Assembly: GCF_000003815.2 (NCBI RefSeq) | Contig: NC_049990.1 | Span: 6,696,032 to 6,760,031 of the forward strand | Direction of reading: 5' to 3' | Length of the DNA: 64,000 nt | Source: Branchiostoma floridae | Lineage: Eukaryota > Chordata > Leptocardii > Amphioxiformes > Branchiostomatidae | Shown: positions 23,101-33,739 of the stretch, piece by piece | How positions within the stretch are numbered: the stretch's first letter is position 1 | How the letters are laid out: each line of letters begins with the position of its first letter | Translations under genes and position numbers: made by a program | The notes under the pieces: model-generated | Seen by the model: the letters and a program-made list of their open reading frames with translations, nothing else | Databases searched by the model: none | Told to the model about the DNA's origin: nothing

Positions 23101-24490
23101 TCAGTTTTTTTTTTATTTCTGCTGTAGTGAACCAACAAATACAGTTTATAATTAGCAATGTAAAACATGAAATGCAGCAGGGCATTGGTATTTTCATCGT
23201 GTACCAAACACCTATCCACATACCAAATATCGTAATCCATCAAACGGTTCTTGTGTTATGCTATAACAATCCAGAAACACAAACACAGACAGACACACCC
23301 AGAAAAATATCTCCATTTTCCATGGAGTGAATGAGAAGGCATGGAAAAACGGACGGGTATAATAATCGGAAACATATCATTGTTCCAATAGGCCTTGGGA
23401 TAACAGTTAAAAAGTTACTGAAAAGTCGCCAGATAAAAGACTTTGGTTGTGCAGATAGAAACCCAGTATATATTGATTTTCCAATCTGACTTTACCATTG
23501 ACGGGTGGTTTCAATTAGTTTTGGAATCATCTGCTTAAAACATTGTTTCTCGTCCACCAGGCGTGTCTTGGGTGCCGATGGCGGCGGAGTTGGGCCTGAC
23601 TCCCGTAGACGTCGCCGTCATCAAGACAGACTCCAGAGACATACATGAACAGGTTAGGGTCATTACAAATATTGTTATGGACAAGGAGATGGCTTCTCCA
23701 CGATACCAGGTACTTTTTGTGCCCTCATAAAGACATGTTTGATTTAAACTACTTCTCTCTGCCATGTCTGCCTTCGATGGTTGCACTAGAATGAACCGAA
23801 TTTGGCGTATTGTCTACTGTCCTTGGTGCTGATTGTCTCTCCACCAGCCTCCCCGGGCGGAATGTTTTCATGTAATGCAATAGACTTCTATGGAAGACAC
23901 AATGTACATACTGGATTTTTTGCTTCCTTCCTTAATCATATGGCATTCAAAAGCAGGATGATACATTCTATCCAGTGGTACCGCTGATATGGGCTATATG
24001 AAATTACTTGAATACGGCGCCGTTGTGTATTTGTTTGTTGCATGTTTGTTGAAAAAAAAAATATCTTAAAAAGTTCAACAATGCAGATCCAATATAGCGT
24101 AATTTCTCATATGGTCCGCCATCTTTGATTTTGACTTATGACGTCATAACATTAGCATATCTTCGTCTGTTCCCTGCCCAGATCGAGAGAGTGATCTACC
24201 AGTGGCGTTACTACATGGTCATGGACGGCTTCAGCATGAACATCACGGTAGACTCCCTCATCGACTTCCTCGAGGAGTCCTTGGTTTTCTACGACCTTCT
24301 GGACTATCTCAACAAGACGGCTTTCAAGACGATCGGGAAGACGTGGGTACCGAAGTACGAGGTCCCGCCGCGCAGACAGTCGCAGGACGTCATAAACGTG
24401 GCCGCCGTGGGAGCGACATACAGATCCGGCAGTACGGCCAGCGTGGACTCTACTGCCTCGACCGACAGCGACCTCGAGGCTGACATCTAG
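20119..24490 (+). CDS. Death-domain protein, multi-exon (5' end uncertain)
   Basis: Exons seen: 20119-20251, 22269-22325, 23561-23652 and 24182-24490 (stop TAG). Phases run 1, 1, 0 and every junction has AG/GT. From the ATG at 20119 this gives 196 aa. The N-terminal part is charged and probably helical (EVEWVERIRTWYKAMW, then a basic DDRRRR stretch). Exons 3-4 carry a death-domain-like fold pattern: SWVPMAAELGL (helix 1-2, Trp and Leu-Gly), then DVAVIKTDS, a helix with HEQIERVIYQWRYY, and SLIDFLEESLVFYDLLDYL as the last helices. The C-terminus is Ser/Thr/Asp-rich. Death domains are protein-interaction modules of apoptotic and innate-immune adaptors and are greatly expanded in lancelets (known); partners here are unknown. 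The true start is unsure: the first exon abuts a tandem repeat whose units each carry an acceptor-like AG, so upstream exons may exist. Family call is by pattern only. Confidence 0.7.
20585..20665. mobile_element. Harbinger-like MITE, left end only
   Basis: TTA then GGCCGTGTTGATTTGACTAT, GGGAACCCCCAAGCTGG and TGCGAGCG match the 9118 family; homology ends at about 20665. Confidence 0.6.
21950..22230. mobile_element. Harbinger-like MITE, decayed copy in death-domain intron
   Basis: CACTGATTTGATATTATCC, GTTGCCTTCAATATGAAATC, TAAGTGGTCAGAAAGGTTGA match the 9118 interior in order; right TIR is lost. Confidence 0.6.
22395..22560 (+). repeat. tRNA-like SINE fragment between the two alternative exons
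   Basis: Contains a B-box word CGGTTCAATCCCGGGAAGGG preceded by GGTTGGTAATTGGTAGAAC; A box is degenerate. Confidence 0.45.
22593..22649 (+). other. Duplicate of death-domain gene exon 2 (possible alternative exon)
   Basis: Exactly 57 nt, as is exon 2 (22269-22325). It is preceded by a pyrimidine-rich stretch and AG (22591-22592) and followed by GTAGGT. It enters in the same phase (two bases complete a Glu codon) and leaves with one base. The 18 full codons read KGTSLYSIDDFFSRVKRL against LKAVTQSIGDYFRRAKRL of exon 2, 8 of 18 identical, with S-I-x-D-x-F-x-R-x-K-R-L kept. No stop codon lies in the used frame. It could be a mutually exclusive exon, a cassette exon (inclusion keeps frame) or a decaying copy. 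Expression cannot be judged from sequence. Confidence 0.6.
23051..23090. repeat. Near-perfect palindrome, AAGGAGCTTTTAT family
   Basis: AGGAGCTTTTATCAGC with GCTGATAAAAGCTCCT forms a 16-bp-arm hairpin without loop. Relatives at 35820-35862 and 43772-43796. Confidence 0.85.
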
Positions 24491-26133
24491 AGAGTGAACT
24501 GATGATGCACTTACAGCACAGCAAAACAGCATCAATACAATGTCCCCCGCCCATGAGGTGACACCAAACGCCCATGAGGTGACCCTTAAAACTGTAGTAA
24601 AATTGGCCCAACAGGGAGACTAGTTTTGCCATCAACGTTTGACGGCAATAGAGTCGCATGTTGGCCAATTTTTACACTTCTTCCAGCAACCCAAGGAGAC
24701 TACAAGACGCTACAAAAAGGAAGTTTCATCTAGTTCTTATTGCAAACTAGATTCAATAATACATTTGTACTAGTATTTGGTGCACTGTAAAAAATGCCAG
24801 GCCAGGAATGTTGACAAGTATCAAGAGCCGTCAATGTTATTGTGGTACCTCCAACTCTAGTTAGTGGAGCTGTGAAGCAATAATGCCCAAGCTTGCTAAG
24901 GAATGTTCCAGTGAAATAATTGAGGCAGATATCTTGTTACTACTCATATTTATCGTCAATATGATTAGGTATTTATAAAACTACGGGTACAAAAAGCTAA
25001 GTATTTAAAAAGTCGTCTTCGCCAGTGAAAAGTTATATTCTTCTTGGATGTGATCAGAGGAGCTAACTAGAGATAGAATGGGATCGCTTCCATGCTACTC
25101 CTACAGCTTAACTGCAGTATGTTTCTGTCAATGGGAAGATTATTGTCAAATGTTGATATCTCAAATACTATATATCATCATGTGTCTTGTTCTTTTGTTT
25201 GTTTGTCTAATAACACTTGTAAGCTATAGATGTATTTTCAATGTTTTATCTACTTATTTATTGCTTAAGTTATTGATACTATCATAACTTAATTGTATAA
25301 TGTTAGCATGTATATTTATGTGACAACCTGTTCATAGTATCAGTTTGAGTACATGTAAAATTATTATTATGTGAGTGATTCATATTTCTTTCAAATATCA
25401 AGAGTTGTCATACTTAAAATAACTGAATTAGATCAACAAAGAATAACCCATGAAGAATAAATGTACACCACTATTCATAGCATATCAGGATATACAAAAG
25501 ATGTACACAAGAAGTTGCCTTCAGATTTTTAATATCTGGAATCAATGGAATGTGCTTATCTATTCATCTTAATGATACATAACATATACCATCATCATGG
25601 ATGATTTTCAGATGCCACAAAGAGGAAGACATGATTATTGTTATTCTAGAAATTGGCATAATTTCAAGGACAGCTCATGGACAGTTGTTTCTGGGTCATT
25701 AAATAGTACATGCAGAAGAAGAATCTGTCTTTTGTGTAATCATATCTGTGTACAACATAGGAAGGAGAGTATTGTTCAAATATGATACATTTTGTATGAC
25801 ATCATGAAACATTTCTCTATGTGTGTGCATATGCATGTGTGTGTATGTTTATGTCTGTGTGTGTGTGTGTGTGTGTATGTATGTTTGTGTCTGTGTGTGA
25901 ATATGCAGAGCAGCTATGTATGTGCACACGAGTACGTGTGCATGTTCATCTATGAATGTCTATCTGTTTGCATATATCCACATGTGAATGAGGCATATTC
26001 AAACATAAACAATAAGGTTTATGTCCTACCTTTCTAAGCCTTAGCCCTTGACTTTATAAAGAACCTTTGAGGTACTGAATAAAGTTAAAGAAATGGAACT
26101 ATAGCATTCAAACATGGTACTATTGGTTAACTG
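24491..26133. other. Tail-to-tail intergenic DNA with a TG microsatellite
   Basis: Space between the death-domain stop and the DTYMK stop; it should hold both 3' UTRs. A (TG)n/(TATG)n tract lies at about 25817-25900. AATAAA occurs on + at about 26079. No coding sequence was recognised. Confidence 0.5.
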
Positions 26134-29100
26134 CTAAGCATGGCCGTTTTCCAATGACTTCCATAAAGGTAAGATAGGTTGACAGCTTGACTTGGTTATA
26201 GCCTCCTTTGCTAGTTGAAGGATGTGTGTATGAAGTTCCTCTATTGTCTGGTTTGCATTCAAAATCTAGATTGAAGAAACAGTCAAGGGAGAAAATGGTT
26301 AGAGAAAAGTTAATATTTTGAACCTAATTAAATTAAGTCTTTCAAAGGTCAGTGGCAGCAATTGTTTTCCTTTTTTCTTAGATGTTTTTTAAATTTCAAA
26401 GTGATCAAGCAAATAGTTTAAACACTATAAAACCTTTTAAAATGTAAAACTGAAATGCATCAGAATACTGGTATTTTCAGCATCATATTCTAATCTATAC
26501 AGACTATTTATCACTTTTTCTATCGCAGCAAAAACAAGAACATGTTGCATAACAATTGGAATTTCTATCTCTCCTAAGTGAATTCCATATTCTCCTGGAT
26601 TTCAATCTCTTCTATGACAAATAAATACGTTCATACATACCTTCCAGTCATCCTCCTGTAAGACTTTGAAATTTTCGGCCACTTTTTTCTGGAAGTCCGT
26701 CTGTTCGTACCTCTCCCCGCCGTACTCCGACCGCTTCGCTGCCTCCTCTGGGGGAAGGGTCAGATACATGACCAGGTCTGGCCGGGGGAGACCGATGTCA
26801 GAGTGCTGTAACCGCCGCATGTCTAACCCCTACAACAAACAAACAACAACAAGTGACCGTAGATAACATACTCTGCGACTGCATGCAGACGACATGCCAA
26901 ATGCAGCAAAGTGAGCATAGTGAGACAGATGTGAACACTCATCACATCGGACAACAACAAATACTCTGTCACCCTCCGTGACAGGATTTCACGGATGTAA
27001 AGATTCTGATTTTTCCTACCTTGGCTGCAGTGAAGGCAACTCCTGAGTATGCATATCTGTCAACAATGAGAGAGGTGCCCTCGGATAGAAGCTTCTCCAT
27101 TCTAGGCCTGAAACATACATGTAAGCAACAACTAAGTATGTGGATACTGGTAGTTTTATCAGGAGGGTTAATCTTTACCTGAAGTAACTGTTTTTATGTC
27201 ATACCTGTGACACGAAAACGTTCGATACGGACCGGGCCATAACTTCCGTATCAGACTGGTTCGAAAGGCGTATCACACAGGCTCCATTCGAATAAATCGA
27301 GCGGGCCGAGTGCGGCGCCATCGAATGTTTGAATACCTGATTCAGACGTTGGAACATTACTGTTGCAACACTTTTTGTTCGAGGGCACCAAATTTGTTCA
27401 ACTTCTGGCGCATTTTGCATCAAAACAGGGTTTTTCTTAGGTGGCATAAATAAAATACAACACGGTGTATTCCACATCACCCTCGGTCTCGGCCCTCCCG
27501 CGGGGCGATCCCACCCGCGGTCGGGCTGATACCTCGGGTGATACGGAATACACCATATTGTATTCTATATGGGTATAGCTATAAGTCATCAATCCATGAT
27601 CCACCAGCACATAATCACTTCCTGCCAGTGTGCAACATTAGACTACAGTCAAACCAGATTTCCAACTCTCAAAGTATCCTTTTACACAATTGCAGATTGC
27701 CACACTGCAATGTTCACATAATTGTGGATGCACACCAAGACAATCAAAAACACAAGCTGCTTATGTTCCCTCCGAGTTCACGGAGGTAACAATCACGATT
27801 CCAAGTGGTAAACTTACACAGCTTCCCATCTGTTTGCAGAGAACAGCAGATGGATGGCGAAGTCGTGTAGCTCACATTTATTCCCCAGGTAGTCGTTGAT
27901 AACACTTCCTATAGCTGTGGTACGGTCTGCATTGTGTTGAAAGAACATGAAGATTAAATTAATCAGACATTCAGCATTTGTTGACAAATGTTACCTTCTA
28001 GTAGTAGGGGTGGATACAGAAATAGGTACGGACCGTTCAGGTCCAGAGGATCAGGTCCATGTCCGGGCTATAAACTCTACTCTACTTTGTTCTTGTTATT
28101 TTCTTGGACCAGTAAGCCCCAAAACATGTTGATATTGTGTGTTCATTTTCTGATCCGTCCAGCATCCAGTCCACTGATTTTTGTCAGGTCCGTTTTTTTC
28201 GGACCAGTCCAACAAGAAAAAATGCTTTTGTACTGGTACCCATCCCTACTTTCTAGTTAAGCAATCCCGCTGCTTGGCCATCTGGATCCAATTCCATAGG
28301 TCCATGGGCCTTAGTTTGATCCCGTGGTCGGCTTAGCTTGGACAGGTTGTAAGGGATTGCATTCATCTTTTGAAATGGACTTAACATGTGAGTCCCATGT
28401 TCTAGGAGGTGTCTCAAACACGTAAAATGGCCTCATTACTCATATTGGGTACCTACTGGCTGCAATAATACACCAAGGTCAATAAATACTCGGTATCCAC
28501 ATACTTTTTCTCAGAAAGGAGGAGGAACGCCACCAGTTCAAACTACAGCCCATCTTACTATTAACATTACTTTTCCCCTTGCCTGACACGGTCATGTCAA
28601 CCCCCACAGTTGGGTTGTTCCGTGCCAGGCTGTTGACTTGACTTGCCCGAGACCTCAACTCTCCCCCTACTTTGCCCCTGATGGAGTTATCTGGGGGTAG
28701 CGACAACGTAGATGTAGAAATACACTGCAAACAGTTGACGTGTCATTTCTTCGAAAAGGGTGAAGGTCAAATTGCTAACAGGGGAGGGAAGGTGGCGAAG
28801 CACCATGGTAGGCAGGGAAATTTAGTTACAAATGATACATCAGTTTCTGTTTGATTTACCTTTGATTTACCTTACGTTTCCTTTGTATATATTATTTATA
28901 TGGTTTGGATGGTTCCGCAGTGGAAGATTGCGTTTGGCAGGGCACGTGGTGTGCCTCGAGGAAATGGCAGGAGAGGGAACGGGGAGAGCCGCGCAGGCGT
29001 GGCCGCCCTTCGGCCACACTCAGGAAGCTACTGCTCCAGGACACGGGTTTACAGGCCGGCATGCTCCGTTCGATGATGCTGGATAGGAACACGTGGAGAC

Positions 29101-29564
29101 GATGGTGTCACCTCTCCGAGGATGAACTGAACTGAACTAAACTTGTTTATGTTTTGTAATATTATTTGCGAATAAATAAAAAACAATAAAACAGTTGACA
29201 TGTCTGGTTACATGATTACCTATTTGAGTCAGATAGGACGTTAAATGGAGGTCCCGTATGTTAGGAGAGCCACACCTCGAGCACATGTTAAATAACCCAC
29301 TGCACTTATCGAAAAGAGTAGGGGTCCTTCCCGATGTGAGTGGTTAAAATTTTACAGTCTTATGACCACACCAGGGTCAAATAATGAGGTATGTTTGAAA
29401 TATAATTATACTACACACAGTTCTGTCTCGTTACCTGGGAATCTGATGAGCTCTGCTTTCTGTCCGTGTTTCTTCAGCGCCTCCACTAGCTTCATGCACT
29501 GTGTAGTCTTCCCGCTGTGGTCCACTCCCTCCAGCACTATCAGGGCACCTCGTGCTGAGGCCAT
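26134..29564 (-). CDS. DTYMK: Thymidylate (dTMP) kinase, five exons, complete
   Basis: Exons in order: 29564-29435, 27926-27818, 27107-27020, 26829-26641, 26265-26134 (stop TAG). All junctions are GT/AG and phases agree, giving 215 aa; the human enzyme is about 212. It phosphorylates dTMP to dTDP with ATP, the step both de novo and salvage routes share on the way to dTTP. Visible motifs: P-loop [11 protein letters not shown] (residues 12-22), RFPDRTTAIG (41-50) typical of the family's dTMP-binding segment, [25 protein letters not shown] (95-109) with the DRY signature, and the GGERYE lid-like region. The C-terminus PLWKSL matches the family ending. Start chosen at the family-conserved [12 protein letters not shown]. 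Intron 1 carries a LINE fragment and SINE debris, intron 2 a small foldback. A hAT-like MITE sits just upstream of exon 2, in intron 1. The start region is locally duplicated upstream. Confidence 0.95.
27436..27562. repeat. Foldback in DTYMK intron 2-side spacer
   Basis: AATACAACACGGTGTATTCC with ATCACCC pairs with GGGTGATACGGAATACACC and ATATTGTATT; centre is GC-rich (GGCCCTCCCGCGGGGCGATC). It lies between DTYMK exons 2 and 3. Confidence 0.8.
28003..28249. mobile_element. hAT-like MITE in DTYMK intron 1
   Basis: Left tip AGTAGGGGTGGATACAG, right tip GTACTGGTACCCATCCCTAC, inverted relatives. Flanks CTTCTAGT (27995-28002) and TTTCTAGT (28250-28257) form an 8-bp target duplication with one mismatch. 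No coding capacity. Confidence 0.75.
28840..29160 (+). mobile_element. LINE C-terminal remnant in DTYMK intron 1
   Basis: One frame gives [16 protein letters not shown]; another continues [19 protein letters not shown], then [16 protein letters not shown], ending CHLSEDELN with a stop at about 29137. R-L-R-x-x-G-H-V followed by RRRGRP and R-x-x-WR is the common tail of LINE ORF2 proteins. A frameshift separates the two parts. AT-rich 3' sequence with AATAAATAAAAAA follows. Confidence 0.65.
29260..29355. repeat. SINE-like fragment in DTYMK intron 1
   Basis: CACATGTTAAATAACCCACT, CGAAAAGAGTAGGGGTCCTT, CCCGATGTGAGTGG; related to 15150-15230. Confidence 0.4.
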
Positions 29565-29679
29565 GCTGTACGATCTGGGTGGATGGCTACAAAACAGAAA
29601 AACAGCATCAGTTGTGATGTTAAAATTCAAGATTTCAATACGAGGGTCTACATGGGGGATCCTGGGAAATACATTCTTT

Positions 29680-29775
29680 CCAGCACTATCAGGGCACCTC
29701 GAGCTGAGGCCATGCTGTACGATCTGGGCGGATGGCGGCAGAACGTTAAAAGTAAAGAAACATTCATTTGTGATG
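29680..29775 (-). repeat. Tandem copy of DTYMK start-codon region
   Basis: About 95 bp here repeats 29531-29625 at a spacing of 149 bp. It includes the DTYMK 5' flank, the ATG and the first 12 codons ([12 protein letters not shown]); after that the reading diverges and the kinase P-loop is not present. The copy lies upstream of the real exon, so it may belong to the promoter or 5' UTR and supply an upstream ATG. Confidence 0.75.
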
Positions 29776-29829
29776 TTAAACTTGAAGGATCAACAGAAGA
29801 CCTAGGAAACACAAAATGGTTCATTTGAG

Positions 29830-31325
29830 AGCCTCTGTAATGATCAACTTGCCCCAGACAGTTCAAACCAGTCCGAGGGCCGTCGGTCTAGTAGACCGAT
29901 GTTTTGGCCTGGCCGACGATGCATATCAGAGATTGACCATCAGTGTTATTGCCAGAGGTCAAAGAATGTCTGTGCATATCGATTCGTTAAGATGCTGCAT
30001 TGGGAAATCTGGCGTTTGACTTTGTGTTACGAATAATCTGTCAATAATGCTTGATAAAGAATTCAGGAATAACAATTTTCATTTTCAAGTACAACCAATA
30101 AAAGATCCTTGGTACAACTATAAAAGCAACTTATACGATCTAAATAACTAACAAATTTAACGTTGAATTAGAGGGGTCTGGGAAAGACTTATAGTGAAAA
30201 TAGCTCACTACACCGTCTGGGGATGATTTGACCAAGTGGATAGCTTGTATGTATCTGAGTAGAGTAGAGTAGAGTATCTGGCTCGAGAGTGAGCTAGAAT
30301 TTGAGATATCTTTGCTCATTAAACGTAAACTCCAAGTACATTTTTGGGTCAACTTGCACTGTTGCAAATGAAAAAAAAAGTCACTTGCACCAAAAGAACA
30401 CAATTACTCTAACCATTCGGAAGATGGCCTAATAAACAGCCCCCCTCCCCCAAATAGTTTAGCTTGTCTTTCCTTAGCTCCAAACATATAAACGTTAGTG
30501 TTAACGATTCACTATATACAGTGTAAGATACTTTTGTGCAACAGACATAACCTAGTATAGAACTTACAATTCCTATTTCAGTTCACCGATATAACATTCA
30601 GTCCACAGACTTCTGTGTGAGCAGTCACCACTCAGTTTAGAAATTTGGCGCGTAAACTCAGAATTTGGCGGGAAAGCAAAGGTTAAAGGGCAAACTAATT
30701 TGCATGCATCAGCTGTGCTTGTTTTGCTATCTTGAACTGGTTGACGTAAAACAATTACCTGAACGTAAACGTTAGGAATCTATGGACCAGCTTGCAGATC
30801 TGTAGATGTTGCATTTTTCTGGAATCCGCGGGTGACACGTTCGAACAGGAAAAGAGTCTGTGTTCCGATGTAGCGATGATGAAAATAACATCACTTTTAT
30901 CGCTCTCCTGTTCCCTGTAAGTTAAATAAAACTGCTCCTCGTCACAGTTGATCTACTATTCTCTTCTACGATGACGCGTGGACATTGATAAACCAGAGAA
31001 ATTTGTGATAGTGTGTTTTTTCATCGGCAAGCAAAAATTTCACAACAAAGACGCCATGTTGTTTGATTTTGGGACCAGGTCATTAGAAAACGAAGGGAAA
31101 TTTTATTTTAGTTTTAACAAAGAAAATAATAATCTGCTTTCAGTACAGCAATTGGTTTGATTGTTTTAAGTTGTTTACATCAAATGATCAGTTTTAATAT
31201 ACTTGATTTGTTTGCATATAAAGTCTTTTTTACTAACTGCTATCACCCATACAAGAATAGACTCTTCAAAAAGGTTCAAAGGTGAAAGCTCTAGCGGTTT
31301 TTAACCTCCGTGGGTTAAACGTTAG
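29830..31325. other. DTYMK upstream region, no gene recognised
   Basis: Presumed 5' flank of DTYMK. Includes GAGTAGAGTAGAGTAGAG at about 30259-30277 and two TTTGGCGC/TTTGGCGG words near 30642 and 30664, which resemble E2F sites and would suit an S-phase gene such as DTYMK, though about 1.1 kb from its ATG. Confidence 0.35.
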
Positions 31326-31329
31326 CCAG

Positions 31330-31412
31330 GCCAGGTGGTAAAATATTTTTCGTAGTGCTGCAACCGTTGTGCGCTGAAACCGGAAGTGACGCGCGTATAC
31401 GTGACTCCTGAC
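31330..31412 (+). promoter_or_regulatory. ETS-site segment, inverted copy of 35.6 kb
   Basis: Contains AATATTTTTCGTAGTGCTG, CAACCG and ACCGGAAGTGACGC. The same words occur as reverse complement at 35580-35662. CCGGAAGTGACG is a strong ETS/GABP-type core-promoter word. The segment lies upstream of DTYMK (1.8 kb). Promoter role is inferred only. Confidence 0.45.
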
Positions 31413-31539
31413 CTTTCTGCTTGCTTCTTGGAATATGTTACTGCGCAGACTCCAACACTTAGTGTGATTCGCTCGGGCAAGGAGGCTCGGGCTACCACCG
31501 GTGTACTACAGCTTTAATAGACAGCATCTTTCATTTAAC

Positions 31540-33422
31540 TACAGGCCAGGTGAGACACTGTACATGTCAGTAAGGTGTGTTATCTTTTCATGCAGGCCAA
31601 GTGAGACAATGTACAGGTGTGTAAAGTGCATTTCCATTGTCTACAAGTACAGCCCAGGTCAGACCCTGTAACGTTACATGTGTGTATTAAAGGGTTTTTC
31701 CAGCGTCTACAGGCCAGGTAAGACACTGTAGAGGTAGCTAAGGTGTGTTTGAACAGTGTTTCCATTGTCTACAGGCCAGGTGAGACTCTGTACAGGTGTG
31801 TAAGGTGTGTTTCCATTGTCTACAGGCCAGGTGAGACTCTGTACAGGCGTGTAAGGTGTGTTTCAATTGTCTACAGGCCAGGTGAGACCCTGTACAGGTG
31901 TGTAACTTATTGTAAGGTGTGTTTCCATAGTCTACAGGCCAGGTGAACCCGTACAAGTGTGTAAGGTGTGTTTCAATAGTCTACAGGCCAGGTGAGACTC
32001 TGTACAGGTAACTAAGGTGTGTTTCCATAGTCTACAGGCCAGGTAAGACACTGTAGAGGTAGCTAAGGTGTTTCTCCATTGTCTATAGGCCAGGTAACAC
32101 ACTGTAGTGGTAGCTAAGGTGTGTTTCCATAGTCTACGGGCCAGGTGATACCCTGTACAGGTGTGTAAGGTGTGTTTCCATAGTCTACAGGCCAGGTGAA
32201 CCCGTACAAGTGTGTAAGGTGTGTTTCAATAGTCTACAGGCCAGGTGAGACTCTGTACAGGTAACTAAGGTGTGTTTCCATAGTCTACAGGCCAGTACCA
32301 AAATGGGGAACCGAGGAACTGGGTCATACCTTGTCTACAGGCCAGGTGAGACTCCCGACAGGTGTGTAAGGTGTGTTTCCATTGTCTACAGGCCAGGTAA
32401 CATACTGTAGAGGTAGCTAAGGTGTGTTTCCATTGTCTACAGGCCAGGTGAGACTCTCTACAGGTGTGTAAGATGTGTTTCCATAGTCNNNNNNNNNNNN
32501 NNNNNNNNNNNNNNNNNNNNNNNNNNNNNNNNNNNNNNNNNNNNNNNNNNNNNNNNNNNNNNNNNNNNNNNNNNNNNNNNNNNNNNNNTGAGACTCTGTT
32601 CAGGTGTGTAAGTGGTGTTTCAATTGTCTACAGGCCAGGTAAGACACCGTACTGGTAGTTAAGGTAGGTTTCCTTTGACTCAAGACCAGGTAAGACACTG
32701 TACAGGTGAGTAAGGTGTGTTTCTTTGACAACAGACTAGGTAAGACACCGTACAGGCAAGTAAGGTGCGTTTCTTTGACTACAGACCAGGTAAGACACCG
32801 TACAGGTGAGTAAGGTAAGTTTCATTTGACTATAGACCAGGTAGGACATCTACAGGTGAGTAAGGTGCGTTTCCTTTGGCGACACACCAGGTAAGACACC
32901 GTACAGGTAATTAAGGTGTGTTTCCTTTAACGACACACCAGTCAAGACACCGTACAGGTAAATTAGGTGTGTATCCTTTAAAGACACATCAGTCAAGACA
33001 CCGTACAGGTGAGTAAGGTAAGTTTCATTTGACTGTAGACCAGGTAGGACATCTACAGGTGAGTAAGATGCGTTTCCTTTGGCGACACACCAGGTAAGAC
33101 ACCGTATAGGTGAGTAAGGTGAGTTTTATTTGACAATAGACCAGGTAGGACATCTACAGGTGAGTAAGGTGCGTTTCCTTTGGCGACACACCAGGTAAGA
33201 CACCGTACAGGTAATTAAGGTGTGTTTCCTTTAACGACACACCAGTCAAGACACCGTACAGGTAAATTAGGTGTGTATCCTTTAAAGACACATCAGTCAA
33301 GACACCGTACAGGTGAGTAAGGTAAGTTTCATTTGACTGTAGACCAGGTAGGACATCTACAGGTGAGTAAGATGCGTTTCCTTTGGCGACACACCAGGTA
33401 AGACACCGTATAGTGATAAGTG
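31540..33422 (+). repeat. ~51-bp minisatellite, two subfamilies, with assembly gaps
   Basis: Left part (31540-32488): units built as GTGTGTTTCCATTGTCTACAG, GCCAGGTGAGAC, TCTGTACAGGTGTGTAAG. Right part (32589-33422): GTGCGTTTCCTTTGGCGAC, ACACCAGGTAAGACACC, GTACAGGTGAGTAAG. In the right part larger blocks recur at about 303 bp (starts near 32807, 33009, 33110, 33313), so a higher-order repeat exists. Open frames here are repeats read through, not genes. Confidence 0.9.
32489..32588. other. Assembly gap (100 N)
   Basis: Run of exactly 100 N inside the minisatellite, a conventional placeholder of unknown true size. Confidence 0.99.
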
Positions 33423-33739
33423 NNNNNNNNNNNNNNNNNNNNNNNNNNNNNNNNNNNNNNNNNNNNNNNNNNNNNNNNNNNNNNNNNNNNNNNNNNNNNN
33501 NNNNNNNNNNNNNNNNNNNNNNNNNNNNNNNNNNNNNNNNNNNNNNNNNNNNNNNNNNNNNNNNNNNNNNNNNNNNNNNNNNNNNNNNNNNNNNNNNNNN
33601 NNNNNNNNNNNNNNNNNNNNNNNNNNNNNNNNNNNNNNNNNNNNNNNNNNNNNNNNNNNNNNNNNNNNNNNNNNNNNNNNNNNNNNNNNNNNNNNNNNNN
33701 NNNNNNNNNNNNNNNNNNNNNNNNNNNNNNNNNNNNNNN
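33423..33739. other. Assembly gap (317 N)
   Basis: Run of 317 N at the right end of the minisatellite; open frames spanning it are artefacts. Confidence 0.99.

Noticed and set aside
25792-26037. 81-codon frame with repeated Cys-Val
   Set aside because: Translation of a TG microsatellite.
31738-31956. Cys/His-rich repeat protein (ACRQWKHTLHTCTESHL)
   Set aside because: It is the minisatellite read through on the minus strand; period about 51 bp keeps frame by chance for a few units only.
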